DNA of 64,000 nt from Ferrimonas sp048263965 (GTDB lineage: Bacteria > Pseudomonadota > Gammaproteobacteria > Enterobacterales > Shewanellaceae), in assembly GCF_048263965.1 (NCBI RefSeq), contig NZ_JBLXDO010000017.1, positions 1 to 64,000 on the forward strand. The letters are read 5' to 3'. Shown in pieces: positions 1 to 8,475 of the stretch (positions are counted from its first letter, which is position 1; every line of letters begins with the position of its first letter). The position numbers and the translations under genes are program-made. The notes below the pieces were generated by a model. That model did no database searches. It saw only the letters and a program-made list of their open reading frames with translations, and was not told the DNA's origin.

Positions 1-71
1 TGTTTGGCGACTACACAATAACCTTTCCAGCCGTTTTCGTATCTAGTTCCCGCTAATGTGCGAAGAACCAT

Positions 72-100
72 AAAAAAGGCCACCTTTCGGTGGCCTTTTT
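72..100. terminator. Bidirectional rho-independent terminator
   Basis: The inverted repeat GGCCACC-TTTC-GGTGGCC is flanked by an A-run on the left and a T-run on the right, so it can terminate in both directions. It lies 18 bases past the stop of the D-lactate dehydrogenase gene on the minus strand and probably ends that transcript. Confidence 0.85.
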
Positions 101-117
101 CAGTTCAAGAGGCAGTC

Positions 118-2964
118 TTAGCGCTTAGGCTTGGACGCGCGGTCCAGCAGGCTCAGAATGTTCTTGTAAGGGATGCCAGAGTGAGTGGTCAGGCCAATCT
201 CACAGGTGGCGGATACGGAGTAACCGCTGGTGCAACCCTTGTCCTTGGTTTCTGCTTTCAGGTGACGCAGACCGTGCTCGTTCAGCTCTGGGAAGTTCAT
301 GCCACGGTTACCGGCCATACCACAGCAGCCAACCTTGTCGCGGTCAGGTACAACTACGTCAGAGGCACACAGCTTGGCCAGGCCAACCAGGTCATCAACA
401 ATGCCCATCTTGCGGCAGGTACAGGTTGGGTGAACCGCGATCTTCTCTTCGATCTTGCTGATGTCCAGGCGGTCAACCATGTACTGCATGGCGAACTCTT
501 CTGGACCCAACATGTTCAGGCGCTTGTCACAGGAACGACGCATACGCTCCAGACAGGCGGTGGTTTCCACCAGGATGGGGTGCTCACCGTTGTTGGACAC
601 TTCCAGCAGCCACTTGGACAGCTCGTCGGACTTGCGGTCCGCCTGCTCGTTGTGACCGTAGGATTCCCAGGACTGACCACAGCACAGACCCTGAGGCTTC
701 TCGCCACACAGCATCTCGATGTTGCACTTCTCGAACAGAGCCTTGATGGTCTCTGGAACGGAGCGCTGATCAGGGTTGTTAGGAGCGGTACCCAGCATAC
801 GGTTCAGACAGGCTGGGAAGTAAACGGCCTTGATGTCACCGGCAGTCTTCATCTCAGGCAGGGCTTTACCGCGCTTAGGCATACCGGAGGTCCACAGAGG
901 GATAGGCATGCCAGGCATAACCTTACGGGCAATCTTGGTGATGCCACCCATGCCGCCTTCGCCGATGACGGCACGGGCGATATCGGTTGCACCCAGGGCG
1001 AAGCGAGCAACGCCTTCCAGGTTGTCGTACTGGTTTGCAGTGAAGTTGGCTACCTTCTTGTCGGTACCGGTGGCGTACTTGGCACGTTGAACCTTGATGA
1101 ACTTACCGGTGTCGATGCCCATGGGACAGCCCAGCTTACACAGGCCGTCGGCGGCACAGGTGTCCATGGCGAAGTACTTGTAGTTGGCCTGCAGGTCAGC
1201 CAGAACCTCGGGCTCTTTGCCGGTGGTCTCCAGGGTCTTCATCACACGGGCTACCGCGGTACGCTGACGAGGAGACAGGGTCAGGCTGTGGGCCACACAG
1301 TGCTGCTCACAGAAACCACACTCGATACACTTGTCGATGATGTCGTGTACCTGAGGCAGAGGCTTAAAGCCCTTGGAGTGACAGTGTGGGTCATCGTTGA
1401 TGATCACGCCTGGGTTCAGGATGCCCGCAGGGTCCAGAACGTTCTTGGTGCGCTTCATCAGGTCGTAGATGCGGGTGCCCCACTCTTTCTCTACGAAGGC
1501 CGCCATACCGAAGCCGGTACCGTGCTCAGCTTTCAGGGAGCCGTCGTACTTGGTGGCAACCAGCTCTACTACCGCTTCCATGAAGTTGTCGAAGCGGTCT
1601 ACTTCGGCCTGGGTGCTGAAGTCCTGGGAGAAGATTACGTGGTAGTTACCTTCCAGGGCGTGACCGTAGATCACCGCATCGTTATAGCCGTGCTCGAAGG
1701 ACAGGTTCTGCAGATCGATGGTGGCCTGAGGCAGCACTTCGATTGGGAAAGCGATGTCTTCAATGATGCAGGAGGTGCCGGCAGGGCGCATGGAGCCAGC
1801 CAGAGGGAATACCGCCTTACGGATGGCCCACATGTTGGCAATTTCGGAGCCGTTCTGAGTGAACTCAACAGGACGGTACAGACCGTGCTTCTCCATGATG
1901 GCGTTCATCTTGGCGGTGTTGCGGTCGATCTCTTCCTGGCTCATGCCGAAGGTTTCGAACAGTACCGCAGTCACGTCCTTATGGATGTCGGCCAGGAAGT
2001 CTGGGGTCTGGTACTTGGACGCAGCTACCGCCTTCAGGGCGAAGTTGTCCAGCAGCTCGGCGGCGTTGGTTTCGTCGAAGGCGTCTTTACGCAGTTCAAC
2101 GATCGCTTCACAGGCGCCGCGCAGAGAGTCGAAGTACACCATGGCGGACGCAGAGTGAGTCGCCTTTGGCACGCTCTTCATGGTCATCTCGGACAGGAAG
2201 CCCAGAGTACCTTCAGAACCCACCATCAGGTGCAGGATGATGTCGAACGGGTCGGAGAAGTCCACGAAGGAGTTCATGCCGTAACCGGTTACGTTCTTAA
2301 TGGAGTACTTACGATTGATGCGGTTAACCACTTCTTGGTCAGCCATGATCTCATCGCGAATCGCTTCGATACCCTTGATCACTTCAGGGTACTTGGCGGT
2401 GAACTCTTTACGGCTGGCTTCACTGGCGGTGTCCAGGACGAAACCGTCGGCCATTACGATGCGGGCGGAATCAATCAGCTGGTAGGAGTTGGCGTGGGTA
2501 CCGCAGTTCATGCCGGAGGCGTTGTTGGACACAATACCGGCAACCATGGCAGAGGCGATGGTGGCTGGATCTGGACCGAACTTCCAACCCAGCGGGTTCA
2601 GTACCTGGTTGACCTTGGAACCAATAACACCGGCCTGCAGACGGATACGTTCACCGCCGTCCAGCACTTCGTACTTGTCCCAGTCACCACCGGCTACCAT
2701 CAGGATGGAGTCGGAGATCGCCTGACCACACAGGGCGGTACCAGCGGCACGGAAGGTAACAGGAGTTTTGTTGGCATGACATTCTGCCAGTGAAGCGGAG
2801 ACTTCAGCTTCGGTCTTGGGGTGGACCACGATCTGTGGACGCTTCTGGTAGAAAGAGGCGTCGGTACCCCAAGCAACTCGGCGGAGGTTGTCGGTATGGA
2901 CGCGATTAGCATCAAGAATCTGGCTAAGCTTGTTAGCCACTTCACTATAGTTAGCAGTTAGCAC
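118..2964 (-). CDS. dld-II: Quinone-dependent D-lactate dehydrogenase, FAD and Fe-S type (Dld-II)
   Basis: Predicted to oxidise D-lactate to pyruvate and pass electrons to the quinone pool at the inner membrane. The 948-residue protein has an N-terminal FAD-binding (FAD_binding_4, PCMH-type) half, a central FAD-oxidase C-terminal region, two [4Fe-4S] motifs (CIECGFCEQHC and CAADGLCKLGCP) and two C-terminal CCG-type motifs (CCGQSW, CCGMAG). This is the layout of the Shewanella Dld-II family. The start is GTG, with AAGGG about 9 bases upstream. The lactate permease lies upstream on the same strand, as in Shewanella, but about 1 kb away. The 3001-3018 palindrome upstream of the start is a possible operator. 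Family assignment is strong; the D-isomer preference comes from the family and cannot be read from sequence alone. Confidence 0.92.
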   Translation of the reverse strand: MLTANYSEVANKLSQILDANRVHTDNLRRVAWGTDASFYQKRPQIVVHPKTEAEVSASLAECHANKTPVTFRAAGTALCGQAISDSILMVAGGDWDKYEVLDGGERIRLQAGVIGSKVNQVLNPLGWKFGPDPATIASAMVAGIVSNNASGMNCGTHANSYQLIDSARIVMADGFVLDTASEASRKEFTAKYPEVIKGIEAIRDEIMADQEVVNRINRKYSIKNVTGYGMNSFVDFSDPFDIILHLMVGSEGTLGFLSEMTMKSVPKATHSASAMVYFDSLRGACEAIVELRKDAFDETNAAELLDNFALKAVAASKYQTPDFLADIHKDVTAVLFETFGMSQEEIDRNTAKMNAIMEKHGLYRPVEFTQNGSEIANMWAIRKAVFPLAGSMRPAGTSCIIEDIAFPIEVLPQATIDLQNLSFEHGYNDAVIYGHALEGNYHVIFSQDFSTQAEVDRFDNFMEAVVELVATKYDGSLKAEHGTGFGMAAFVEKEWGTRIYDLMKRTKNVLDPAGILNPGVIINDDPHCHSKGFKPLPQVHDIIDKCIECGFCEQHCVAHSLTLSPRQRTAVARVMKTLETTGKEPEVLADLQANYKYFAMDTCAADGLCKLGCPMGIDTGKFIKVQRAKYATGTDKKVANFTANQYDNLEGVARFALGATDIARAVIGEGGMGGITKIARKVMPGMPIPLWTSGMPKRGKALPEMKTAGDIKAVYFPACLNRMLGTAPNNPDQRSVPETIKALFEKCNIEMLCGEKPQGLCCGQSWESYGHNEQADRKSDELSKWLLEVSNNGEHPILVETTACLERMRRSCDKRLNMLGPEEFAMQYMVDRLDISKIEEKIAVHPTCTCRKMGIVDDLVGLAKLCASDVVVPDRDKVGCCGMAGNRGMNFPELNEHGLRHLKAETKDKGCTSGYSVSATCEIGLTTHSGIPYKNILSLLDRASKPKR

Positions 2965-3946
2965 TTTTATTTACCCTTATATTTTGTACCAAGGGAGTCA
3001 AATATTTGAACAAATATTCATTGTCCCTGGTAAAAGCCGCACCTGGATCACATTCATTCAGTATAAATATTATGCCATAAGCGAATTCAGGGTCTTTGGG
3101 CGGATGACTGAATATAGAGGCGAAATTGACCAAGATTTTTGTGCAAATGAACAAAATTAGTGAAGAAAGATCACTTAATCTTGTTTGAGGCGAAAGCGTG
3201 TTCACCTGATCGGATGAGTGGAAGGATGGTGTAGATGGTTACTCTTCAGGGGGCGTATTTTTTGTGTGTGGCCACCTGATTGGGGCCGTCACGATGTTAA
3301 GCCTTTACCGAATGCTGAGTGAGCTCAGTTTTGCAATGAACAGGCTGATTAAAGCAACTCAGTAAGGTGCCCTTTGCGGCGCTGGACTTGCGTCAGCAGC
3401 ACGGCTTCAACTACTAACTTTCTGGCAATCGAGATCCTAAATAACCCAGGCTAAATAGTGTCTTGGGCATGTTTTTGGACAATCGTCGAAGTCCTGGGCA
3501 TTCCTCAAAATGGCGTCAGTTGCTTGATTCATGTAAGTGGCTTTTACCCCTGGTGGCCAGGGCGTCGGCGAACGACTTAAGAGAGGTGTCCCCATGGCCA
3601 GATTTACCCTTGTTGTGCTTTCGGTTAAGCCGACTAATGTGTTGCTGGCCCGAGGAGTCAATCATAGGGTTTGAGCGCCGCACCGGAAACGCGAATGCCA
3701 CTCATGAAGCTTACTCACTCTTTCGGAGTTGGCATCATTGAGTTTCGCTAACTTGTTTATATGCACAACGCTGTTTTTGGTTTCTTTGAGCGGCAGGTGG
3801 TGCTGGATAGGGGAGGGGGTTTAATCAGCAGTGAGTAATGCGGGATGGTGAATATGAGGTTAAATCGGGTGCGCTAAATATTAGGTAAGTCAGATTCACC
3901 AAGGTGGATTTTAACAGCGGCAGGCAGATGAAGTGCTATTGAAATT
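2965..3946. other. Long non-coding interval between lldP and dld-II
   Basis: Almost 1 kb without a convincing gene. Several open frames of 60-90 codons occur on both strands around 3430-3740, overlap each other and show no ribosome binding site, signal peptide or recognised motif. The part nearest dld-II (2965-3200) is AT-rich and likely carries its promoter. The 3300-3750 part is closer to coding base composition and could be a decayed gene or mobile-element scar, but I recognise nothing in it. Confidence 0.5.
3001..3018. promoter_or_regulatory. Palindrome upstream of dld-II, candidate operator
   Basis: AATATTTG-AA-CAAATATT has perfect 8-base arms around a 2-base centre and lies 37 bases upstream of the dld-II GTG start. 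Size and place suit a dimeric regulator such as a GntR-family lactate regulator. No such regulator is encoded in this window, so the binding protein is unknown. Confidence 0.4.
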
Positions 3947-3980
3947 AAAAAAGCCGGACCCTTATAGGCCCGGCTTTTTT
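3947..3980 (-). terminator. Terminator after lldP
   Basis: A-run plus GCCGG pairs with CCGGC plus T-run across a 12-base centre that can itself partly pair. It lies about 20 bases past the lldP stop and would work in both directions. It argues that lldP and dld-II are mostly separate transcripts. Confidence 0.8.
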
Positions 3981-3999
3981 TACGATCTTCTAGGAGCTA

Positions 4000-5679
4000 T
4001 TAGTAGCCACCCCAGAAGAAGGCGATGGTACCGGCAACCATGGCGTAGGCCAGGGCAACAGGCATGGTCTTACGAATAATCTCAGACTCACGACCCGCCA
4101 TGCCTACTACGGTAGCAGCAGCAACAACGTTCATTACACACATCATGTTACCGGCGTTAGCACCGATACCCTGCAGGGCCAGTACCAGGGCGTGGTTCAT
4201 GCCCAGGTTGTCGGCTACGGAGTACTGCAGGCCGGAGAACATCATGTTGGAGAAGGTTGCGGAACCGGACAGGAAGGCACCGAAGATACCTACGACCGGA
4301 GCAGTCCACTCCCACACGGCGCCCATGGAGTTAGCCAGCATGTCAGCCAGTGCCTTAGGCATGGACATCAGGCCAGCGTCGTTGGCGCCAGAGTTCAGGA
4401 AGATCTTCACCATAGGTACGGAAGCACCCAGGGAGATGATGGTGGGGATCATGGACTTACAAGAGTCAGTGAACGCACCAGAGAAGGCCTTAGGCTTCAT
4501 CTTGAAGATGAAGAAGCCCAGGATACACACGGCGACGAAGAAGGCGCCAGGGGCGTACAGAGTCTTGAAGCCGGAACCCAGCTCAGTACCCAGCAGGTTG
4601 GGGAAGCTCAGGTTGAAGCTCAGCAGGAAGCTCTTCAGAGGAGCAACTACGCGAGACAGAACCAGCAGGCCGGCCATAACCAGGTAAGGGGTCCAGGCAG
4701 CCAGCTGAGAGAACTGAGGCTTGGCAGCGGCGGCACCAGCGGACTGAGGCTGACCGGCGGCAGCAGGAGCGGCCTTGCCGTCGTTCTCGGCGAAGTCATT
4801 CCAAGGCTGAGCGGGCAGCAGGAAGCTTTTCTTGGCAGCAGGAATCACGATGGCCATGCCAACCAGAGCACCAATTACAGATGGGAACTCAGGACCGGCG
4901 AAGAAGTTGATCAGCCAGGCTGGGATGGTGAAGGCCAGGCCAGCAAACAGAGCGAACTTCCAGATCTGCAGACCTTCGGCGAAGGACTTCTTACGGCCGA
5001 AGAAGCCAGTCAGCACTGCAACCATGGTCAGAGGTACCAGGGTACCGGTGAACAGGTCGATGGTGATCATGTGCTTGGCAATCAGCTGAGCGTAGTCGGC
5101 GAAGCCAGCAGTGGCACCCAGGGCAGCAATCTGATCTGCAGCCATGGAAACACCACCAGCGTCCAGACCCTTGTCCATACCGAAGAGTACGGGCAGGCCG
5201 ATGGCGCCGAAGGATACAGAGGTGGAGTCAGCAATCAGGGCCACACAGGCAGCAGCCAGAGGCGGAATGCCCAGCAGTACCAGCAGAGGAGCGCCGATAG
5301 CAGCAGGGGTACCGAAACCGGCGGAACCTTCGATGAAGGAGCCGAACAGCCAGCAGATGATGATGACCTGAACACGGGCGTCAGCACTAATGTTAGTGAA
5401 GCCCGCACGGATGGTATCCATGGCACCGGAAGCGGCCAGCGTCTTCAGCAGGAAAATCGCACCGAAGATGATGGTCAGAGGGGTAATGGCGTCCAACATA
5501 CCCTGGACGACGGATGCGCTTAGAATTGCGGTATCCATCTGCCAGATGAAGGCAGCCGCCAAACCGGTTAATACTGCGGAGATTGGCATTGCCTTGGAAG
5601 CAGGCAAGCGCAAGAGCACCAAGAATACGAGTACCGAAATAATCGGTGTGAGCGTTGCGATGGTCTGTATGAGATTCAC
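4000..5679 (-). CDS. lldP: L-lactate permease (LldP/LctP family)
   Basis: Inner-membrane importer of lactate, 559 residues, made of about a dozen hydrophobic segments from residue 6 to the C-terminus. The family segment GSFIEGSAGFGTPAAIGAP (about residues 112-130) and the later GSATFSNMMFSGLQ are typical of LldP/GlcA transporters. The hydrophilic Ala/Pro/Gln-rich insert near residues 290-325 fits the variable cytoplasmic loop of the family. Translation starts at GTG 5679, with AAGGGA just upstream; the ATG-start alternatives would cut the first membrane helix. It supplies substrate for the lactate dehydrogenase downstream. An FNR-like and a CRP-like site lie in its upstream region. Confidence 0.95.
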   Translation of the reverse strand: MNLIQTIATLTPIISVLVFLVLLRLPASKAMPISAVLTGLAAAFIWQMDTAILSASVVQGMLDAITPLTIIFGAIFLLKTLAASGAMDTIRAGFTNISADARVQVIIICWLFGSFIEGSAGFGTPAAIGAPLLVLLGIPPLAAACVALIADSTSVSFGAIGLPVLFGMDKGLDAGGVSMAADQIAALGATAGFADYAQLIAKHMITIDLFTGTLVPLTMVAVLTGFFGRKKSFAEGLQIWKFALFAGLAFTIPAWLINFFAGPEFPSVIGALVGMAIVIPAAKKSFLLPAQPWNDFAENDGKAAPAAAGQPQSAGAAAAKPQFSQLAAWTPYLVMAGLLVLSRVVAPLKSFLLSFNLSFPNLLGTELGSGFKTLYAPGAFFVAVCILGFFIFKMKPKAFSGAFTDSCKSMIPTIISLGASVPMVKIFLNSGANDAGLMSMPKALADMLANSMGAVWEWTAPVVGIFGAFLSGSATFSNMMFSGLQYSVADNLGMNHALVLALQGIGANAGNMMCVMNVVAAATVVGMAGRESEIIRKTMPVALAYAMVAGTIAFFWGGY

Positions 5680-5807
5680 GCCGTTTCCCTTCTATTGAGG
5701 AATGATTACTTTGTTTCAGTTTCACTATAGTCAACCAAATTTGAATCATGCTTGGTTGAACGATAGTAATTGGTAGCGTATTCAATAGCGGAAAGCACCT
5801 CAGAAAA

Positions 5808-5821
5808 TTGACCTAGATCAA
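5808..5821. promoter_or_regulatory. FNR/EtrA-like site upstream of lldP
   Basis: TTGACCTAGATCAA matches the FNR consensus TTGAT-N4-ATCAA in 9 of 10 defined positions. It lies 129 bases upstream of the lldP start. Oxygen-responsive control of lactate uptake is plausible, but the site is inferred from sequence only. Confidence 0.5.
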
Positions 5822-5919
5822 TATGGATGAACTTCACATTTTAGTAGCAATCGGGAATGAGTTTCTCATCCCAAATGGTGGGAAAGTGTGATCCGGGCAC
5901 TTATGGCGGGATTTTTGAC

Positions 5920-5935
5920 TGTGATCTAGATCGCA
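5920..5935. promoter_or_regulatory. CRP-like site between lldP and the antiporter gene
   Basis: TGTGATCTAGATCGCA matches the CRP core TGTGA-N6-TCACA with one mismatch. It is 241 bases from the lldP start and about 400 from the antiporter start, so which gene it serves is unclear. In Shewanella CRP controls many respiratory genes. Confidence 0.5.
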
Positions 5936-6331
5936 ATAAAAAAGCTGTTTTTATAACCATTTTTTCACAATCAGCAAAAGTTTAATATAATCAATGAGAT
6001 AGGTCGTGGTGGCGTTAGGGGGGTGTTGCAAGCTTAGAGTCACTAAAGGGTCATAATGGATACTTTTGGAATATATAAATGAACATTAATCATAAAAGTG
6101 AATAAGGCGACTAACTTCGTGACAAATTCGATTTAGGGGAAAATTTGGCATGAGGCGAAAATATTCGCCTATGACGGCTTGAAAGTGTAGGAAAATAACT
6201 AGATAAATTGGGTTATTGCCGAATTGCGGCGTTATTACTGAATATTAATTACAAAACGTCGTCATGTTTAGTTTTTGCACAACTCATCTTGCGCCAGATC
6301 ACAAAGTGCTCCCGGTAGTCCATACTAAGCT

Positions 6332-7492
6332 TTGGTAAATCAATCTCCTACAAATTTGAGGTGGATTTTGCAGGGAAATTGGCTACTGATAATGGCCGCT
6401 GTGACCCTGGTGACGGCACTGCGAAACGTCCGGCTGATGACCCGGCACATCATCTTGTTAACAGTTGGCTTACTTGTGGGCCAACTTGTTAGTACATTCC
6501 AATGGCAGACTGGCGTAACCGCAGCAGGGCTGACTCAGACCATCTTCTACCTGATATTGCCCTGGTTGCTGGTGCATGCGGCCCAGATGATCTCACGTCG
6601 ACGGCTGCGGACACTATGGCCCTGGGTTGCTGTCCCTGCCACTCTGGTGTTTCTGTTGACCCTGATGCTGGTGAGCTGGGGCCTCTATCTGTTGATTGGC
6701 CATCCAGGCTTTCCGTTGATCTCTGCAGTTATTGCTGGCCTGCTGCTGGCCGCGTCCGATCCCAGCTGGAGCAGCCAGTTGGTTCAACGCCAGCGCTCGC
6801 TGTTGGTGCTGCTGGAGGGGGAGGGACTCTGGGTCGAGCTCTTTGCCCTGGTGGGGCTGATGGTGCTGGTAAAGGCGGGGTCAGTTGACGAACTTCTGGC
6901 AGCAGAGTTTGCCCTGACCTTCGTGAGGTTGCTGGTTAGCTCTCTGCTGACTGCCTGGGCTCTCTCCTTTATTGTTCGTCCACTGATCAAGTGGAATCCG
7001 GGCCTGACCCTGCCCGTGGCTTACCTGAGCTTCTGGGGGGCAGAGTGGTGGCTGGGCCTGCCCGGGGCCGCGGTTTGTCTGTTGCTGGTGCTGTTCAGTC
7101 GTCCGCAGCTGGATAGTGGTGGCAATCAGGCTGTGGAGGAGGGTGCAAGACTGGGAGCGGATCTTCTGGTTCTTATTCTGGGTTTCTCCTTGACCCTCTC
7201 CATGTTTACCGAGCGCTACTGGGTGATGTTGGCGGCCATTGGGCTGTGCCTGATGGCCAGGGTGCCGCTGCTGTGGGCCACCTCCCGTTGGTTCAATCAC
7301 CCACTCAGCCCGAAGTCTGCCTCCTTGTGGTGGCAACTGCCTGTACATGGGCCCGTCACCCTGGCCCTGGTGCTCTCCATTCCTGTGTCGGTGACCGCCT
7401 GGTGGACCATACAGGCTGCCTGTTATGGCGTGATACTGTTTGAGTTATTGATTCAGCGCCCATTGGCGAGCCGCTCTGTGAGCGGATCGTGA
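6332..7492 (+). CDS. Putative CPA1-type sodium/proton antiporter (divergent)
   Basis: Polytopic membrane protein of up to 386 residues with about ten hydrophobic helices. Two short motifs link it to the NhaP branch of the CPA1 antiporters: AAVIAGLLLAASDPS, in place of the usual ATDP motif, and LEGEGLW, in place of the usual EGES motif. The motif changes (ASDPS, EGEGLW) make it a distant member, so ion specificity is open. The start is uncertain: TTG 6332 gives the longest frame, TTG 6368 has GAGG a few bases upstream, and the first ATG is at 6392. A TetR regulator gene follows 111 bases downstream on the same strand and may control it. Confidence 0.6.
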   Translation: MVNQSPTNLRWILQGNWLLIMAAVTLVTALRNVRLMTRHIILLTVGLLVGQLVSTFQWQTGVTAAGLTQTIFYLILPWLLVHAAQMISRRRLRTLWPWVAVPATLVFLLTLMLVSWGLYLLIGHPGFPLISAVIAGLLLAASDPSWSSQLVQRQRSLLVLLEGEGLWVELFALVGLMVLVKAGSVDELLAAEFALTFVRLLVSSLLTAWALSFIVRPLIKWNPGLTLPVAYLSFWGAEWWLGLPGAAVCLLLVLFSRPQLDSGGNQAVEEGARLGADLLVLILGFSLTLSMFTERYWVMLAAIGLCLMARVPLLWATSRWFNHPLSPKSASLWWQLPVHGPVTLALVLSIPVSVTAWWTIQAACYGVILFELLIQRPLASRSVSGS

Positions 7493-7603
7493 TTCTGGAA
7501 AGGCAGCCCCAAAGGGGTCATACAGATGTGATGGGAGTCCGGAGAGTTTGATTGACCTTCAGTAAAATAGTCCTTTGGGTTTCTGTTTTATAGGTCAACT
7601 GTC

Positions 7604-8356
7604 ATGCGCTGTCCCCACACCGATGCCCTCAGGGTGAAATGTCAGGCCGTCCTCGATGTGACTGAAGGGATGATCGATCAGCAGGGGTTGATCTCATTCA
7701 AGCTCTCCCAGGTTGCCAAGGAGGCGGAGATTGCCAACTCTACCTTCTATAAGCTGTTTGAGAGCAAAGAGGACCTGCTGGTGTGCTGCTTCATGCGTAA
7801 CGCCACTTGCAATCACTTCGATGATTTCGAAGCCCTGCATCCGGGAATGTCTGCCATAGAGCGGGTTCTGTTGCCCATCATCTTTACCTTCGAGGCTACC
7901 TACTTCTCTCCCAGTTTCAACCTGGTTCGCCAGGTGGCAGTCAACAGTCGGGTGTGGCGCCTGGCCAGTGCCGACAAGGCCAAGGCGTTTGAGAATCGCA
8001 TTAACCTCTATTGGGAGAGGATCACCGGATACCTGAAGCAGGCGGTAACCGAGGGGGAACTGGTGGCGTCTGATGACGAGGTGAGGGAGCTGGCACAGGC
8101 GATCACCTTCTACCTGAGCGGTGCCCTGTCCGCCTATGAGTGCCGCCTCATTGGTAAGGAGTTCCTGCAGGAGAAGCGTCAGACTCTGTTCCGGCAGCTG
8201 CAGAATGTATTCAAGCCTTACGGCTGGCGTGAGCCTCTGACCCTGGCACTGTTTGAGCGGGTGGGGGTTAGAGTACATATGTACTACCAGGCCAATCGCC
8301 GTGACTTCAACAGCTGTGCCCGCTGCATGGCGATGCAGGAGAAGCTGGGCGGCTGA
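7604..8356 (+). CDS. TetR-family transcriptional regulator
   Basis: A 250-residue protein with an N-terminal helix-turn-helix of the TetR type (residues about 10-60; LSQVAKEAEIANSTFYKLF then ESKEDLL) and an alpha-helical ligand-binding domain. The last 15 residues hold a CARCMAMQ segment with two cysteines, unusual for the family. It follows the antiporter gene and converges on the cupin/flavoprotein operon. Its ligand and target are unknown. ATG start, weak ribosome binding site. Confidence 0.85.
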   Translation: MRCPHTDALRVKCQAVLDVTEGMIDQQGLISFKLSQVAKEAEIANSTFYKLFESKEDLLVCCFMRNATCNHFDDFEALHPGMSAIERVLLPIIFTFEATYFSPSFNLVRQVAVNSRVWRLASADKAKAFENRINLYWERITGYLKQAVTEGELVASDDEVRELAQAITFYLSGALSAYECRLIGKEFLQEKRQTLFRQLQNVFKPYGWREPLTLALFERVGVRVHMYYQANRRDFNSCARCMAMQEKLGG

Positions 8357-8377
8357 GTTCAGTGGTGCAGATGAGTG

Positions 8378-8399
8378 GGCTCCCCCAGGGGAGCCTTTC
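8378..8399 (+). terminator. Terminator after the TetR gene
   Basis: GGGCTCCC-CCAG-GGGAGCC followed by TTTCC, about 20 bases after the TetR stop codon on the plus strand. Confidence 0.6.
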
Positions 8400-8414
8400 C
8401 TTTATATAAGGGAA

Positions 8415-8440
8415 ACAAAAAAGGCTCCCTTGCGGGAGCC
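8415..8440 (-). terminator. Terminator of the porin operon
   Basis: On the minus strand GGCTCCC-GCAA-GGGAGCC is followed by six Ts. It lies about 35 bases after the porin stop and closes the four-gene operon that starts at 12350. It shares the GGCTCCC arms with the neighbouring plus-strand terminator. Confidence 0.8.
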
Positions 8441-8475
8441 TGGGCGTGTGTCAGGAGTTGAGTGTCACTTCAGCC

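Larger units (their letters stand above)
5680..6331. other. Divergent intergenic region between lldP and the antiporter
   Basis: AT-rich spacer of about 650 bases between divergently oriented genes, with no credible gene. It carries the FNR-like and CRP-like motifs listed separately and presumably both promoters. Confidence 0.6.

Noticed and set aside
58..2793. 911-codon open frame on the plus strand opposite dld-II
   Set aside because: It mirrors the codon pattern of the real minus-strand gene, shows no domain, and its product is a His/Gly/Val-rich shadow sequence.
3437..3741. Three overlapping small frames on both strands between lldP and dld-II
   Set aside because: No ribosome binding site, no motif, and mutually overlapping; kept only as a possible gene scar.
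4192..5523. 443-codon plus-strand frame inside lldP
   Set aside because: Opposite-strand shadow, rich in Gln, Gly and Thr and without membrane segments or motifs.
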